A stretch of 64,000 nt of DNA from Sipunculus nudus (taxonomy: Eukaryota > Annelida > Sipuncula > Golfingiida > Sipunculidae). The stretch is taken from the NCBI GenBank assembly GCA_026874595.1, contig CM049310.1, forward strand, positions 49,505,558 to 49,569,557, in the 5' to 3' direction. Position numbers and translations under genes: made by a program. The notes beneath the pieces were generated by a model, which was not told where the DNA came from, ran no database searches, and saw nothing but the letters and a program-made list of their open reading frames with translations. The first letter of the stretch is position 1; every line of letters starts with the position of its first letter. Of the stretch, positions 1 to 12,193 are shown piece after piece.

Positions 1-934
1 AGCTCTAGCTGTTTCTGAGATTGAAATTTTAATGTGCTTTTTTGGACAGATGACTAAGTTCAACCTCCTGTAACCCGACCAAAATCTCCGAGCTGGAACC
101 ATTCGATCAAACTTGAGAGAGATTGTTCCAGGGATCATTTCTGTGAAATATGGGACAATTTGGCTGGATAGTTTCGGAGAGGAAGATTTTTTAAGCTTTT
201 TTTTTTTTTAGCTTTTTTCCCTATAAAAACTAAGAAAATGCAGTTAGAAAAAAATAAACAAAATCCGATAGAGTTTTTCAGATTACTGATTATTTGTAAA
301 AAAAATTGGTGATGCTAGCTCCTGCCTTTTATGAGTAAGCTATGGTTAACTTACAGGCGACGCAAGACGCAACGACGGACGACGCCGCACCTTCGCATAA
401 GCGCACAGGTTCGCTAACAAATATATAAATACACAGCTACAAAAACACATTGACTATATCATATGGATATTATGCCTGGACGGGATGTTATTATTTTTGC
501 AATTTATCGTCAAGCACGGGGTAAAAGGAGGCCGTGCTTGAGGTCTGTCCGCCAGGGTCCGTCAATATAATTGTCTAATTATATTGGAAAACATATTTAT
601 TTTTACATTTTTTTACTAAACGTGATATAAAGTACGCCTGCAGATAATTTTCTGCTCAAACAAATAAAAGGGAAATCAATAAAATAAGTGAACAAATTAC
701 CATGGCATTTTTTAATTTTATAATATTTCTAAGGGGGTCCGTGGTCTTTCATCCGTGGGGTTCTATAGTTTTATGCACTGTCATTCTATTTCAAATGTAT
801 GTTAGCAGACATTACAGAGCCTCTCAAGGTTTTCTTCTAGCTATTTAGCTATATAGCCATTGACCCATTAGATGCTTTCCATCTCGTTTCTTACAATGAA
901 GTTCCACCTTATATGGCCCAGAGAGACTTGTTTA
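1..934. other. No gene seen
   Basis: AT-rich. It contains poly-T and a GACGACGCCGCACC stretch (360-410) of repeat-like character. A 9-bp-stem hairpin CAAGCACGG/CCGTGCTTG (511-540) has no obvious role. Confidence 0.6.
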
Positions 935-1065
935 AAATGTCGGACGTCGCGTTCCATCGGATGACCAAATACCGTCAATGTATCGATACACAAATACCGA
1001 TAGGCCTCCGATATTTGACTTGATGTTGTGATTTATCGATGCACCGGTTAATCGTTACAGCCCTG
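935..1065 (-). mobile_element. hAT-like transposon terminus fragment
   Basis: Read on the minus strand from 1065 it begins CAGGGCTGTAACGATTAACC, then CGGTGCATCGATAAATC. This is a common hAT-superfamily terminal sequence of animals. Only about 130 bp of subterminal sequence remains and no opposite end is found nearby. Confidence 0.45.
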
Positions 1066-2039
1066 ATAACCTATTTCCAAATAAATTTAAAATATACATT
1101 GCAGCTGTAACACGTTAGTCCAACATAGGTGGCGCCCATAGCTGAACCGCATGTCAGTCAGTTGTAAATGAAAATGACGGTAAAAGGCGGTCAGATTTCT
1201 GCAGTCTGTTATTCAATTTTAGTTCTCTTAAAGTTCAACAGATGTCAGCAGTTGTCTATATATTTCGCCACTAACAGGGGCGATTGTTTTAGTGCGGTGC
1301 ACTGACATAGATAGCATCCATGGTCAACTTGAGTGCTTTCTTTATTCTATACACTAATGAAGTAACAAGATTATAGAAAAGTAAACCAGAAACATGTATA
1401 ATTAAAACAATCCATGTATAGGTAAACGGACAGGCGTTCAAGGTTTTCATTTCGTGGTACTTTGCTCCATGGAGCTCACTGTGCAGACAGGTTATCCAGA
1501 AAACAAGTCGAACCAGAGTTGTCAGGTTTTTCCCGCATTGGTAAATACCAGTTTTACCGATAAATTCCATCCTTGGAAATCCTCAGATTAAAATACGTTA
1601 ATCACAAGAAAAACTACAAAACCGAGTCGAACAAAATTATGTATAAACAGGAGTCTCGGATAATGAAAAATGGAGGTGTTGTCTGTTCCCACTGAAAGTG
1701 TTGAATGCACAAATTATGTCATTATTTCATTTTCTTTTGAGAACATCCAGAATACCTCGGCCTGGTTGCCTCATGGATTATAAATAACATTTGTCACATG
1801 GACCTATCGTGAAGTCCTACAGGCCAAGGCAGAATCCCAGGAAACTACGGGTTCTACTGCGAAGGTTCATGCATGTCTTGAGGAAATCTCTGATCTGACT
1901 CGAAGTAACCACTTCATGGTTCAGGGTTTCTGCTGCAACAAATATGACAAGTCGGTTACTGAGATTTGATAAGGACTTAAGCATTTTATTTGAAATAAAT
2001 TAAGGTATTCAAAATTGACATGAGTAACCAATGACTGAT
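1066..2039. other. No gene seen
   Basis: Unique-looking AT-rich DNA. A 93-codon minus-strand frame at 1289-1570 has no recognisable domain and is not called. Confidence 0.55.
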
Positions 2040-2277
2040 CAGAATTCAATAAATCATGCAGTTATTTAATGATATAATCAGAGTCATATTGTATGACATA
2101 TATGGAATAAACCAATTAATTATGAAAAATCGGAATAACATAACTTTCATACATGTGTCAGAAGTCAATAAAACATGCAGTTATTTTATGATATAATAAG
2201 AGTCATATTGTTTGACATATATGGAATAAACATATTTATTATGAAAAATCGGAATAACATTACTTTCATACAAATGA
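2040..2277. repeat. Tandem duplication, period ~119 bp, two copies
   Basis: 2040-2158 and 2159-2277 share CATGCAGTTATTT, GAGTCATATTGT, TATGGAATAAAC and GAAAAATCGGAATAACAT in the same order, with about 10% differences. Confidence 0.9.
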
Positions 2278-3556
2278 CAGTATTAAATTTAAATCTCAAA
2301 GACACATGATCAATTTCATTTCATTTGAATCAACGTGCAGTAGAACGAATTCAAACAGGCATATTCATAAAATGATAAAAATAAATAAAAAAAATTCATT
2401 CAGTACACATTTAAGCTCATTGGTTTATTTGTATCAGAGAGAGTCATATAGAACATAAAACACGAAGCCAGCTTGTTAATTCTTCCAATGGCACCAAGTT
2501 TCTAGGATTGTTTTCTCAGATTAACATATGCATGGACTGTATTATTTCAAAGTTAATTTCAACTTTTTATACTCTCTATAACATATGGGATAGGAATGAA
2601 ACTGGAGAAATTGTGAACTATGCTGTGGTAACTGTTTCTTTGTTTTTAACATAAAAAAAATCTTCCAAAAATATCGGTGGTCTAGGGTGGTTCTCGGCTG
2701 AATTTATGTGTATTTATATATTTTTATTACTATGGAAAAGCCTTTTAAAATAAAAATTGGAGTTTATCATGTATCATTTCATGTTTTTATAGTTTTTTTT
2801 TCTTACTTTAATGTTTAAATATATTTATCAGAAATCAAAGTGGGTATACATGATATATCTTGATTAAAACGAAAGTATTCTATCATATTACGCTAGTATT
2901 TATATAATTCGCTTATTCAAGTGCCTTTAGTGTGCATATTCCAATTTGAACGCAGGACGTCAAGAGTTCTTTTTTTTTCACTGGACTTGAGACGGACTTG
3001 GCTTGATTTCTAGGACCCTCGAGTCCATGTCCGAGTCTATGAAACAGTGTCGAAGTGTCGAGTCCTATACACATCATGCACTGGTGTGTGTGTGTGTGTG
3101 TCTCTTGAATATCCCGGCTCTTTATAATAGCACATATTACACGCGCATAAGATACACAGATTAGTTTTTTTACCAGATATACACGAACATTGAGTTTGTC
3201 ATACATTAAGCTCTTCAAATAACCTTAGGAGACACTAACATACTGCATACCGTCAACACTTGTATAAACATCAAGGCTTGCCTCAATATTTAATCAGCCC
3301 CAAAACCAACATCACATAATTATGCACCGAAATTAATTGAAAACAGATATCAACTATAATATATGATTTAAACTACCCGCCTCCCGCCTAGCTCCCTCGA
3401 TTTGAATTAGAAATAAAGTAAAACCCGGAGAGCAGCCACGCCATCTTTGCACAAGCAAAAGTTTAACCAAGAATTGGGTGTATAGAAGAACCATGTGATC
3501 TCGACAGTCCGCAAGGCCACCATACAGCACCTTGTCAGGATCACGAGAATTTATTA
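2278..3556. other. No gene seen
   Basis: AT-rich with (TG)n near 3084-3099. It includes the GAGTCC repeat described separately, and nothing else supportable. Confidence 0.55.
2984..3074. repeat. Degenerate GAGTCC-rich interspersed repeat, copy 1
   Basis: Contains CTTGGCTTGATTTC, CTCGAGTCCATGTCCGAGTC and TGTCGAGTCCTATAC. A related stretch lies at 42788-42893. Such GTCGAGTCC-rich sequences are ends of short DNA elements in many animals; no boundary is clear here. Confidence 0.5.
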
Positions 3557-4206
3557 TGACGTCATTGTCAATGCACCAAATTTCCATGATACCGACGTCA
3601 CAATGACGCCGTAAAAACGTCAGTTACTTACTGTAGCCAATGACAGTTAAAGGTACCTTCATTGTCCACAGAATTTATAAAAACATGATAAATTGTTTTA
3701 ATGAAACATTGTGAGAGAGCGAGGAAGAATTGACCTATCCATGATTACCATGAACACTATGTAACCTTCATCGCATATTCATTCAATGAAAAATCATAAG
3801 CATTGGACTGACGAGCAACCAATCAGGTGACCTTAAACATCGTAAAGCGTCAATCATCTGACAAAAACAAAATTTTGTATAATTTGACAGAGCTATGTAA
3901 AAAAAACCGGGTAGTCTGTAAATACTACCAGTACTAATGTCGGCATGTTTTCAGGGATTTTTTTTATATCCAAAGGAGACAGTTTAAAAAGTTCTAGGCT
4001 ATAGATTGCAGGAGCCATTCCTTTGACTACCGAGTGAATAGGCCTAATAATGTCTTATCTAGCACGTTATTCGTATGAGACGAATAATCTAAAATATTGC
4101 AAGACATTTCATAATGACTGCGATATATAGTAAACAATGGTGAGGTGATACCACTTGATGACGTCAGTCAATACGACGTCATGCGTCATCGACCTTTGTG
4201 ACGTCA
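3557..4206. promoter_or_regulatory. Cluster of CRE/ATF-type sites
   Basis: Three full TGACGTCA sites (3557-3564, 4159-4166, 4199-4206), two more GACGTCA sites (3594, 4175) and several half sites (TGACGCC 3604, AACGTCA 3617, GCGTCAT 4183) lie within 650 bp; chance predicts far fewer. CREB/ATF/AP-1 family proteins bind such sites. No gene is recognised next to it (exon 1 is 27 kb away), so the target is unknown. An old repeat bearing these sites is another explanation. Confidence 0.5.
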
Positions 4207-5689
4207 TTGTTATGTTGTAAGCCGGTCTCGCTTCCATGCGCATGGAAGACCTTTGTGTGTGAGCGCTTTTGGGGCTCATTATAATAATAAGTTAAAAGGG
4301 CGGAGCATTTTGGCTGTAGCGGATAGGTCAATTAAACGTTAGAGCCTATGTAACTTTGGCCCGTCCTTAAAAAATGTCATAAAAAATAACTGATAACCTT
4401 CGACGGTATAGCACCAACACACACACATGGCCGATCACAAAATCCCCTGCCACCTTTGTTGGTGGAGAAAATTAATGAGAACGTAATTTTGATTTTCTGT
4501 GAAGTGCTTGGTTGTGTCACTGAGTAGTGATAGCTGCTGGACAAAATACAAGACAGATTGTGTAAATACCAAGTGCGCTTCTCTATAACGAGATCTTCAT
4601 ATTAAACGTTTGGTTCCATTATGTTTCATCTATACACACATTGCAGCTATGGTTAAACAAATAAGACCGATCTTGGCTTTTCCATGAAACTTGCTTGGCT
4701 GTCCATCAACGGGTTGTCGTTTACAGTTTCCGCTTACAAGTTATATCTATATTCTCAATCTGACTCTCTGTAACACCACACAATCCTGTCGAGAGTAAAG
4801 CGTTGTTGAATTGAGGCATCAGTGACCTTAGATGAGAAAAGAAAGAATACACACAGGGGGGCTATCGGGTGTGTCTGCCAGCGACCCGCAGAATATCGGG
4901 TGGTATTTTGGGACTGTTACAGTCCCGCTTGAACCTGGGATCCGGGAGCTGTTGCAGTGTCTGACATACAGGCTGGCAGTCACGGAGTATACCACAATGT
5001 ACCAATATCTGCTCGCCCGTGGGGAATAACAGATGTGCTGATACACTGCGTATACGACTAAAGCAGGTTAGTTAGCTGTTACTTTTCTTCAGGGTCTCGT
5101 TACTTGCTGGTGCAGCTCTCAGCGGAGTATACGCCAGACATGAATTAAATAGTATAATTTAAAAGTAAAATATTATTTCACCTCTTCTGATCCAAAGCGT
5201 ACGTTGCTGATGTTTAAGTGGACGCTTACAGACTGTGGTCCAAAGATATAATTACAATTATGACGTTAAAAGCGATGACACCGAAGAAACAACTTGACGT
5301 TACTGCAGTTTTGAAATGTCGGGTATGATCCATGTTTTTGGTCAATTAAGTTCAATTATATTGTATGCCAAGTAAATATGAATGGCAAGCTGGCGACATT
5401 GTTTTAGCCGAAACGTCCAGAATTGCAAGCAAGTTAGCAATCAAATTTCGAGAATAATCTCCGACATCCATTTTCAATAACCGTGAATAATCTCTGATAT
5501 CACTTTTTCAATCATTGTTTATCTAACCATCACCAAAAATACGTTATCGAAGCATCAGTCACTTTTTTAATAATCTTAATTTTGCCTAAAAAGTGCTGGT
5601 TATTTTTAAACAAAAATTTTGCCCGGATCAGAACGTAACCAAGGTCTGTGGTGACATGTTTTCACGATGATGGCTATATTATAAAGGAG
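4207..5689. other. No gene seen
   Basis: Mixed composition. The frame pair at 4828-5046 is open on both strands, a sign of chance. No repeat boundaries found. Confidence 0.5.
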
Positions 5690-5915
5690 TCGGTAATGAT
5701 ATTGACGACAGTGCTGATAATGAAGATGGACACAACTATGATAAAGATGACGAAAACGACGATGATGACAGAAACGACAAACGTGATGATGACGATGACG
5801 ATGATGAAGATGATGGTAGTGATTATGATGATTATCATCGATGATGATAAGGATGACAAAGATGATGACGATGATGATGACGAGGACGACGACAACGATG
5901 ATGATATAGGCTGGA
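5690..5915. repeat. Imperfect (GAT)n trinucleotide repeat
   Basis: GATGATGAC-type triplets dominate 226 bp. All three frames on both strands are open because the triplet has no stop, which explains the Asp/Met-rich and His/Ile-rich translations here. These are not genes. Confidence 0.9.
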
Positions 5916-7251
5916 CCACCAGAGAATAAAACAGGGGCGGATATATAGAGGATTTTAATATAGGATGCTCGACACCCTGGCCCATGTGAACTCGTGTGTC
6001 TTGAATGCCTGTAGAATTTGTACCAAATCCTAGCATGCAAGATTAAGGACGATAACGGCTCCAAACACAAAATCCGGTGCCGTTATACTGTATAAATCGT
6101 AGATTATTCTATTTGCAAATCTTTTAGGTATAATTCCGCCTCTGTGTATAAGATATATTTAGATTCAGTAGGCAATTACTCCTGACGATCAGGCGCCGCC
6201 GCATGGCTTACGGAATATACGAAGGTGTCTGTGCAGTGTTATCCGGCAGTAGTGTATATGTTGCAACTGTGCAATGGTACATGTCGATTTGTTTTCAATT
6301 ACCAACGTTCGACTGTTTTCGGGAACAGTCTTTTTGTTTAATTCTTTATGAAAAAAGGGTGACATCACACGTTTTACTCAATTATCGGACCCTTCAGATA
6401 CAGATAAGTAAATAACTTCAGAATCGATAACAATCCACACAGAATACAGAATCCAAATATAGTTAGTATATCCATATTCTACAAAACATGTATTTAAGAA
6501 ATTCTTTATACCAAAAGGGTTTCCAGTCTTTTACACAATTAAATGATTAATGTGGGAGTAACTTCCGTAATATACAATTATTTGCATTTATTTTCTTTTG
6601 TTCCTCTTGAAGAAGCCCTACCGTTCCGCTGGAAAACAAATTAAATGAGCTGCAAAACTGCCTCTGACTTCTATAGCCTTAAGCATTTGGCCTATATTGG
6701 CGGATGTGCATTTGCTCTGTCGAGTGCCCTCTATAGTATTTGGCAGAATAAATGACCAGGAAAGCTGTTCCTTATGTTTGGTGTTACCAGCTGGAAGAAA
6801 ATAAGCACTGCTACAGCATAACACAACCAGTCGCAGCACCTGTCTCCACACCTAAAAAGAAACGAGAGAATGAAAAGATGCCAGATTATAGTAAAACCCT
6901 TCAACATTATACAGTTACTCTGCAAAGGTCATCTATTTAGCTATCGCTGGGCGAAAAAAATGGCTCTTTCGCCGTCTGTATATACAATGAGGAGCGGGTA
7001 CATCGTACTTGATATATACTGTACGGAAATAAGCACTCACTGGGGTTTATACTATCACCTGCATAAGTAGGAAAAATAACAGTGTGAGAAACAGATTCGG
7101 TTAGGATGTTTTTCTTTTGTATTAAAAGTGATTTTTATTCCATTTTATAATTTTAGGTGGACAAAGGGGGGGGGGGGGGGGCTGCGCCCTTCTTAATTCC
7201 CCCTTTGAAATTATCTTGACCTTATAATGTCTTATTCAGACTTTTTTAAAT

Positions 7252-7253
<2 letters not shown>
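5916..7253. other. No gene seen
   Basis: Several overlapping 60-77-codon frames on both strands at 6618-7070 and no domain. A G14 run precedes GGGGGGGGCTGCGCCC at about 7180, again like the end of a short element. Confidence 0.5.

Positions 7254-7299
<46 letters not shown>
7254..7299. repeat. (TC)n microsatellite
   Basis: Uninterrupted TC dinucleotides preceded by a G run at about 7168-7181. Confidence 0.95.
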
Positions 7300-7302
<3 letters not shown>

Positions 7303-7559
7303 ACACACATACACACTCTCTGAAATATTCTGGTCATGTGTGTAAATGTTTGCGGAATGTCTTTTTATTGCTAAATCTCCAGGTTTTATTGTTACAATTT
7401 TGCTCACAACGAAAGCGGGCTGCGAAACGTGGAGATAAACAGAAAATAACTATATACTATCCATGGACATATACACGAAAGGGAATTTTAGGCTGCAAGA
7501 AACGTGGTTTTGTTCAGACAGGTGTACCCATTATGATAATTAAAATATTTATATACTGC

Positions 7560-8025
7560 CAAAAATTAATTCCTTGTAAAGATAACTTTTCTTGCCCAAG
7601 TCTCAATAATTTCTTATCATGAGAAACATATCTTGTATCAAGAAAATTTTCTTGGGAGTGGGACAAGAAAAGTTTTCCTGTTATGGAAAAGAAAATTTTT
7701 TTCTCTTAACAAGATTTTTTTCTTCTGATAAGAAAGTTTTTCTAGCTATCAGAAAACGATATCTTATGGCAAGAAATAATATCACGCATCGACATTTGCA
7801 CAAAACAAAAATAAATTTCTTTCTATTAGAAAAAAAAGTTTATGACAAAAATATTTTCTTGGGAATCAGTAAAAATTAATTGCCTTACACTGGTCAAGAA
7901 AATGTTTCTTCTGACAAGATAATATTTTTTTCTTAAGAAAATTAAGATAAAATTTCATGAAGATTTCTTATCAGAAGAAAATTTTTTTCTTGTCAATAAA
8001 TTTTATCTTAACAAGAAAACAATTT
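7560..8025. repeat. Array of AAGAAAATTTTCTT-type palindromic units
   Basis: About 12 degenerate copies of TCAAGAAAATTTTCTTG and TTCTTATCAGAAGAAA in both orientations over 465 bp. The architecture is like the palindrome arrays at the ends of elements A and B, but no partner array or terminus is found nearby. Confidence 0.7.
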
Positions 8026-9033
8026 TTGGCGGTCTTTATCGTTGTCCTGAGATTATGAGCATCATCTGTATATAGAAATTTTGTAGGAAAACTACTATAT
8101 TTGAGTGCAGATCTTACATATATAAAGGTAACCATCGGGATTGACTATATGAATCTAGGGATTGATTTAAAATCCTCTGATCCATGTTGAATTGTTATAT
8201 TTACAGAGTCAGACTAGAGAAAGACTTGGACACACGACTCAGTAGTTAGATATGTAAGTTTTAATGATCGGACCAACTCTTATATCTCGGTAGACACTTA
8301 AATGTCACAGTGGCAAAACTTGGCACACGAACACGCAAGACTCTCTTTGGTTGTATAATATTTTGGTCAACAAAGGAAAAGGAAAATGAAGGAATTCTCG
8401 TGTGTCGTTCAAAATGAAGAAGTCTTACTTTTTTTTCTTTTTTCTTGCAAAGAAACAAATAAAAACAAGATCTGACATTCTTCTCAGTGCGTGACCAGAA
8501 GCCGAGGCCAATTATCTACTAAATGTGACCTTTAGGCAGTTCTTCCATTGAAGCGAGAAACGTGACTCAAAAGTCGTAATGGTGTTATCGTGATACCCAG
8601 TCTTCTAATCAGCAGGCCTATCTGATATATCTATTTTGATCCGAAGCAGAGACGCAACAAAAGGGCAATTTTAAAGTGCTGATGTTCTGTTATAACAACT
8701 GGATGTCTATGGTCAAGGTGAGGAATCGTTTGTCATTATTTTGTAGATATATAATATACAATTTTGTGTTAAAAATAAAACATTTCTCATAAGGTATTTA
8801 ACGAATTTAGATGCAATAGGATTAGTAGTTATGACTTCGTATAATACCTATACTACCTGATATACGACCTTAAATGACACTGAAATCAACTAGTGTTTTA
8901 TTTGACCAACAACATTCCATGGTCTAGGGGTAACCCTGACAAGTTTTATTTTTTACCTTTCCTGTTTGTGCAGTTTTATAAAAAGATGAGCCAAAGAAAT
9001 ACTAATCAAAAGTTTCCGCAGGAACAAGATAAA
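8026..9033. other. No gene seen
   Basis: Nothing recognisable beyond AT-rich sequence. Confidence 0.55.
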
Positions 9034-9300
9034 CAGTCCTAGCGGTACACCATAATTTCGACGTGCGACTTGTGATATCCGGATTTTAGTGTGAACCCAA
9101 AATGGCGTCCCCATTATCGGGTTCAAGAAAATTATCATGATTCGATAAGGGTGCGGGAATGTGACACAAAAGTAGGGGTACTACGATGACAGCGTCCAGG
9201 CGAGAATCTATCTGCGGGGAGATTTTGCTGGCAAGGAGACGTATATCGGCAAAGTTAAAAGCGGAATAACGCCTTTTTGTGGACACGCCCAAATTCTCTA
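9034..9300 (-). repeat. Dispersed repeat family R1, copy 1
   Basis: The reverse complement starts GAATTTGGGCGTGTCC and ends GTCGAAATTATGGTGTACCGCTAGG. The start is inverted against 9583 (GAATTTGGGCGTGGTCC), so the two copies face away from a ~280-bp spacer. The far end matches 13905-14030. Confidence 0.6.
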
Positions 9301-9582
9301 ATCAGTGTAGGATTATCGTAAGTTTATCATTAGAACAGTAATGATATTAACTGTAACTGTTTCTTCAGCCTGATGTCGAAACCGGTCAACCATTGACTAT
9401 ATTATTGTATTACGCTGATAATGCGGGGCTAAGTTGATACTTGGATTGGTTAATGCCAGTCCATTAACGTGAACTAAATCTTGGCGCCGAATTAGATGGC
9501 CAGTCATGGTCCTGTGCCACCGCATTTATTTGATCAGTGATATAATTTCAAGTAGCCTGGTCGTTTAAGTCCTGTCGTAATT

Positions 9583-9780
9583 TGAGAATTTGGGCGTGGT
9601 CCGAAAAAAGCGTTATGCCACTCTAAGTTTGCAGATAGAGTCTCGCTTGGACGATGTCGTTGTAGTGCTTTCGAGTCGCATTCCCTTTGACAGGTTTACT
9701 TCTCCCAGTTTCTCGAAACCGCTCATGGGTTCTGCTTACTGCATTATCATGCGGCGTATGTATCCATGTCATCTCTCAGC
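9583..9780 (+). repeat. Dispersed repeat family R1, copy 2
   Basis: Shares GAATTTGGGCGTG and CAGATAGAGTCTCGC(T/C)TGGACG with the complement of 9086-9300. Similarity fades after about 9720. It is probably a relic of a transposon terminus pair. Confidence 0.55.
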
Positions 9781-10256
9781 GTAGGAAAACGAAGCGTAAG
9801 GAGAGAGCACGGAAGCTAGTGCTAGGGTTCTGTCAGCTTGCGTAGACAATAAACCCAGATATCACAGGTCATCTGTTGAAATTATGGGATGTCGCTGGAA
9901 GATATGAAACATGCTATAAATAACACCATTATCTAGTGGGGCTAGTCAAGGGTTCATTTCCATTATAATTACATGTATTTAAGGATACTGCACCTATTTT
10001 CTCATATTTCTCTTTTAGCCTGTAAGGATTAAACTCGATCCGATTAGGCAGAGGACAGATGGCGGGTAATTATAAACACTCGACAAGCACCGAACCCAAG
10101 ATTTATCTGATGTGTACGGCAATATACTAAACAAGTCTGGCCCGTCTGTAGTTCTTTATCTTGTATACCTAGTTGATACTTTACTTAGACACGAGGAAAT
10201 ATTGTAGGATGAATAAATAATGAACCAGCAGAAGATGGAAATATATAAACAACAAT

Positions 10257-10257
10257 T

Positions 10258-10308
<51 letters not shown>
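10257..10308. repeat. (TA)n microsatellite
   Basis: About 25 TA units; no inverted-repeat element is visible against it. Confidence 0.95.
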
Positions 10309-10319
<11 letters not shown>

Positions 10320-10544
10320 GTTTGCAATATTTTATGGTAACGGTCAAAGTTCTGGGATGAGGATAAAAGACAACACTGTGCTGGTATTTCATACCGTGTG
10401 CACAAGTGCGATACGAAACATCTAATGACTTATGTGAGAAATGTTATATTTGCAGTCTCAGTGCTCTTTTCTCAGTAGACCACCTGGAAACTCACTTGTT
10501 ATTGTGAAAATTACAGATATTATACTCATTTATTTTTAAGTACT

Positions 10545-10760
10545 CGGCCTTGTTAATGAGCTTTTTACCACAACACATTTACAAGTCCCTGGCAAACAAG
10601 CTGGAGAGCTATGGTGTCTGCTGTAGCAGCTTTTGTACCCCTAGGCCCTGCTGGGCTGATCCATCAATAATATTATACCCCCCCCCCGGCTATAGGTCTT
10701 TGTGCTGCAAGGCTGGCATGCCTCAGCAGCACAGCCTCTGTCTCAGCAGATAGGCAGGTG
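10545..10760. promoter_or_regulatory. Possible conserved regulatory element (upstream region)
   Basis: Non-repetitive, GC-balanced island in AT-rich DNA. It has GTTAATGAGC, TGATCCATCAATAATATTATA-like HOX/PBX-style wording, and paired CTGCTGTAGCAGC and CAGCAGCACAGCC blocks. No reading frame is convincing. Proposed only from composition; conservation in related genomes would decide. Confidence 0.3.
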
Positions 10761-10861
10761 TGTGTATGTATCATTATAAATATTTGAGGAAACTATTTAC
10801 ACCATCTGCACATCGGTAATAATGTGATACACAGAGACGGATGAGAAATGACAGTATGTAT

Positions 10862-11669
10862 TGTTACGGAACCTAATATAAACAGATCACATATGCGTGA
10901 TGAACACAAATTTTGTAATGGAGATAAAAAAATCAGATTCTGTAACACTAGGCAGCGTGAAATGTCTAGGGGAATGAATAAAGAAGTCAGTGGTTTTTTT
11001 TTTTGTTAAACAAATAACTATAATTTATTCTTAAAACAACCCTAACAATACAATACACTAAATCAATACAATCATATAGTAAAACAGCGGTATAGCAACA
11101 AGTCAGTACAATCACAGAGAAAATAATGTATGTGCACAGTACCTGGAAACCAACACCATCACAACGATAAGTCCTTTAAATGTAAACTCTCGGAGAATGA
11201 CAGTCCAGTGTAAAGCTCTTGCAACAATCCAGAAAGTAAAATCATAAAATCCAGGAGAAAGTCTTAGAACATCTATAATTGCCGCATTCATCGGATAAGG
11301 TCCTAGAATCTGACACACGCTTCTTGGTCCGCTGGAATCTTCTCTGCTCTTTGCCTTTCCGTTCTAAAACACAGTCCCTTTATATAACTTCACACCCCAA
11401 GCCGAGAATTTTCCACTTCTCGAACAGTCTATAAGATCTTGCACAATCACAGTAAACACGCGTTTCAGGAATTCTCTAGAAAAAACAGCGCAGTGTATCT
11501 CTACAGACCAGGCTCATCACGTGACCCACGACCAGGCGTGAAAACCCAAGGCTCACATGACGAGAGTTCAACCAGTACGGATGAAACATAGAATGTAATA
11601 CGCGGCCAGACACGAGTGCCACAACAGGAGTTACGCCCGTGTCACATAATAAAAAGGGCACCTGTAACA
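10862..11669 (-). mobile_element. Solo LTR (808 bp) of a retrotransposon, 4-bp duplication GTAT
   Basis: Bounded by TGTTACGG...CTGTAACA, and GTAT lies immediately outside both ends (10858-10861 and 11670-11673). It matches the LTR at 26695-27500 over most of its length, with the closest similarity in the first 200 bases. On the minus strand a TATATAAAG box lies near 11380, consistent with transcription toward lower coordinates. No primer-binding site follows and no internal genes are present, so this is a recombination product between two LTRs. Confidence 0.75.
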
Positions 11670-11877
11670 GTATATCTACAAAGTGACAATCTAACTGCGC
11701 AATTCGTATAATGTATCTTTCCTTGAAATGCATAGATGTTGCCTGCTCGCCTCATTTTCAATAAGATGTGAGCACCTGTATTCTATAAAAATGTGTATTT
11801 TGAAAGAATAAAGTTGTCGTTCCACCCGTGACTCTATATATAGCCTAGACTCGACAACCAAAGGCTTGATAGACGCG

Positions 11878-11942
11878 CACACACACAGACACACACACAC
11901 ACTCACACACAGACACGCACACACACACTGTTTCTCCCCCAA

Positions 11943-12007
<65 letters not shown>
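11878..12007. repeat. Compound (CA)n and (TC)n microsatellite
   Basis: Imperfect CA tract 11878-11930 and pure TC tract 11947-12007, followed directly by a GGATCCGCCCC-type element. Confidence 0.95.
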
Positions 12008-12008
<1 letters not shown>

Positions 12009-12193
12009 GAGGGGGTCGAGGGGATCCGCCCCCCCCCTTTTCTGAGCTGAAACAATCTTTTCTAGGGTTTCAAACCATTTTTATCCACCTGGACTCCCTC
12101 CTTTCCGGACCAGGGGACTTTTTTTTAGGTTTTCTTTTAGTCTTCCTAGGTTGGACCCGTCCCTTTCCAAAATCATGGACGCGCCCCGGAGTT
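12009..12193 (+). mobile_element. GGATCCGCCCC-ended short element, copy 1
   Basis: A GATCCGCCCCCCCCC start after a long TC tract, TTTCTGAGCTGAAACAA, then TTTTCTTTTAGTCTTCCTAGG and a final CATGGACGCGCCCC. The order of blocks matches the copies near 22.7, 45.7 and 47.9 kb. It has no coding capacity. Confidence 0.6.

Noticed and set aside
511-540. Hairpin CAAGCACGG/CCGTGCTTG as a terminator
   Set aside because: Nine-pair stem with an 12-base loop in a eukaryotic intergenic region; no histone-type flank and no gene beside it.
5606-6070. 154-codon and other long frames on both strands
   Set aside because: They run through the imperfect (GAT)n tract, which lacks stops in every frame; translations are His/Ile/Ser or Asp/Met low complexity.
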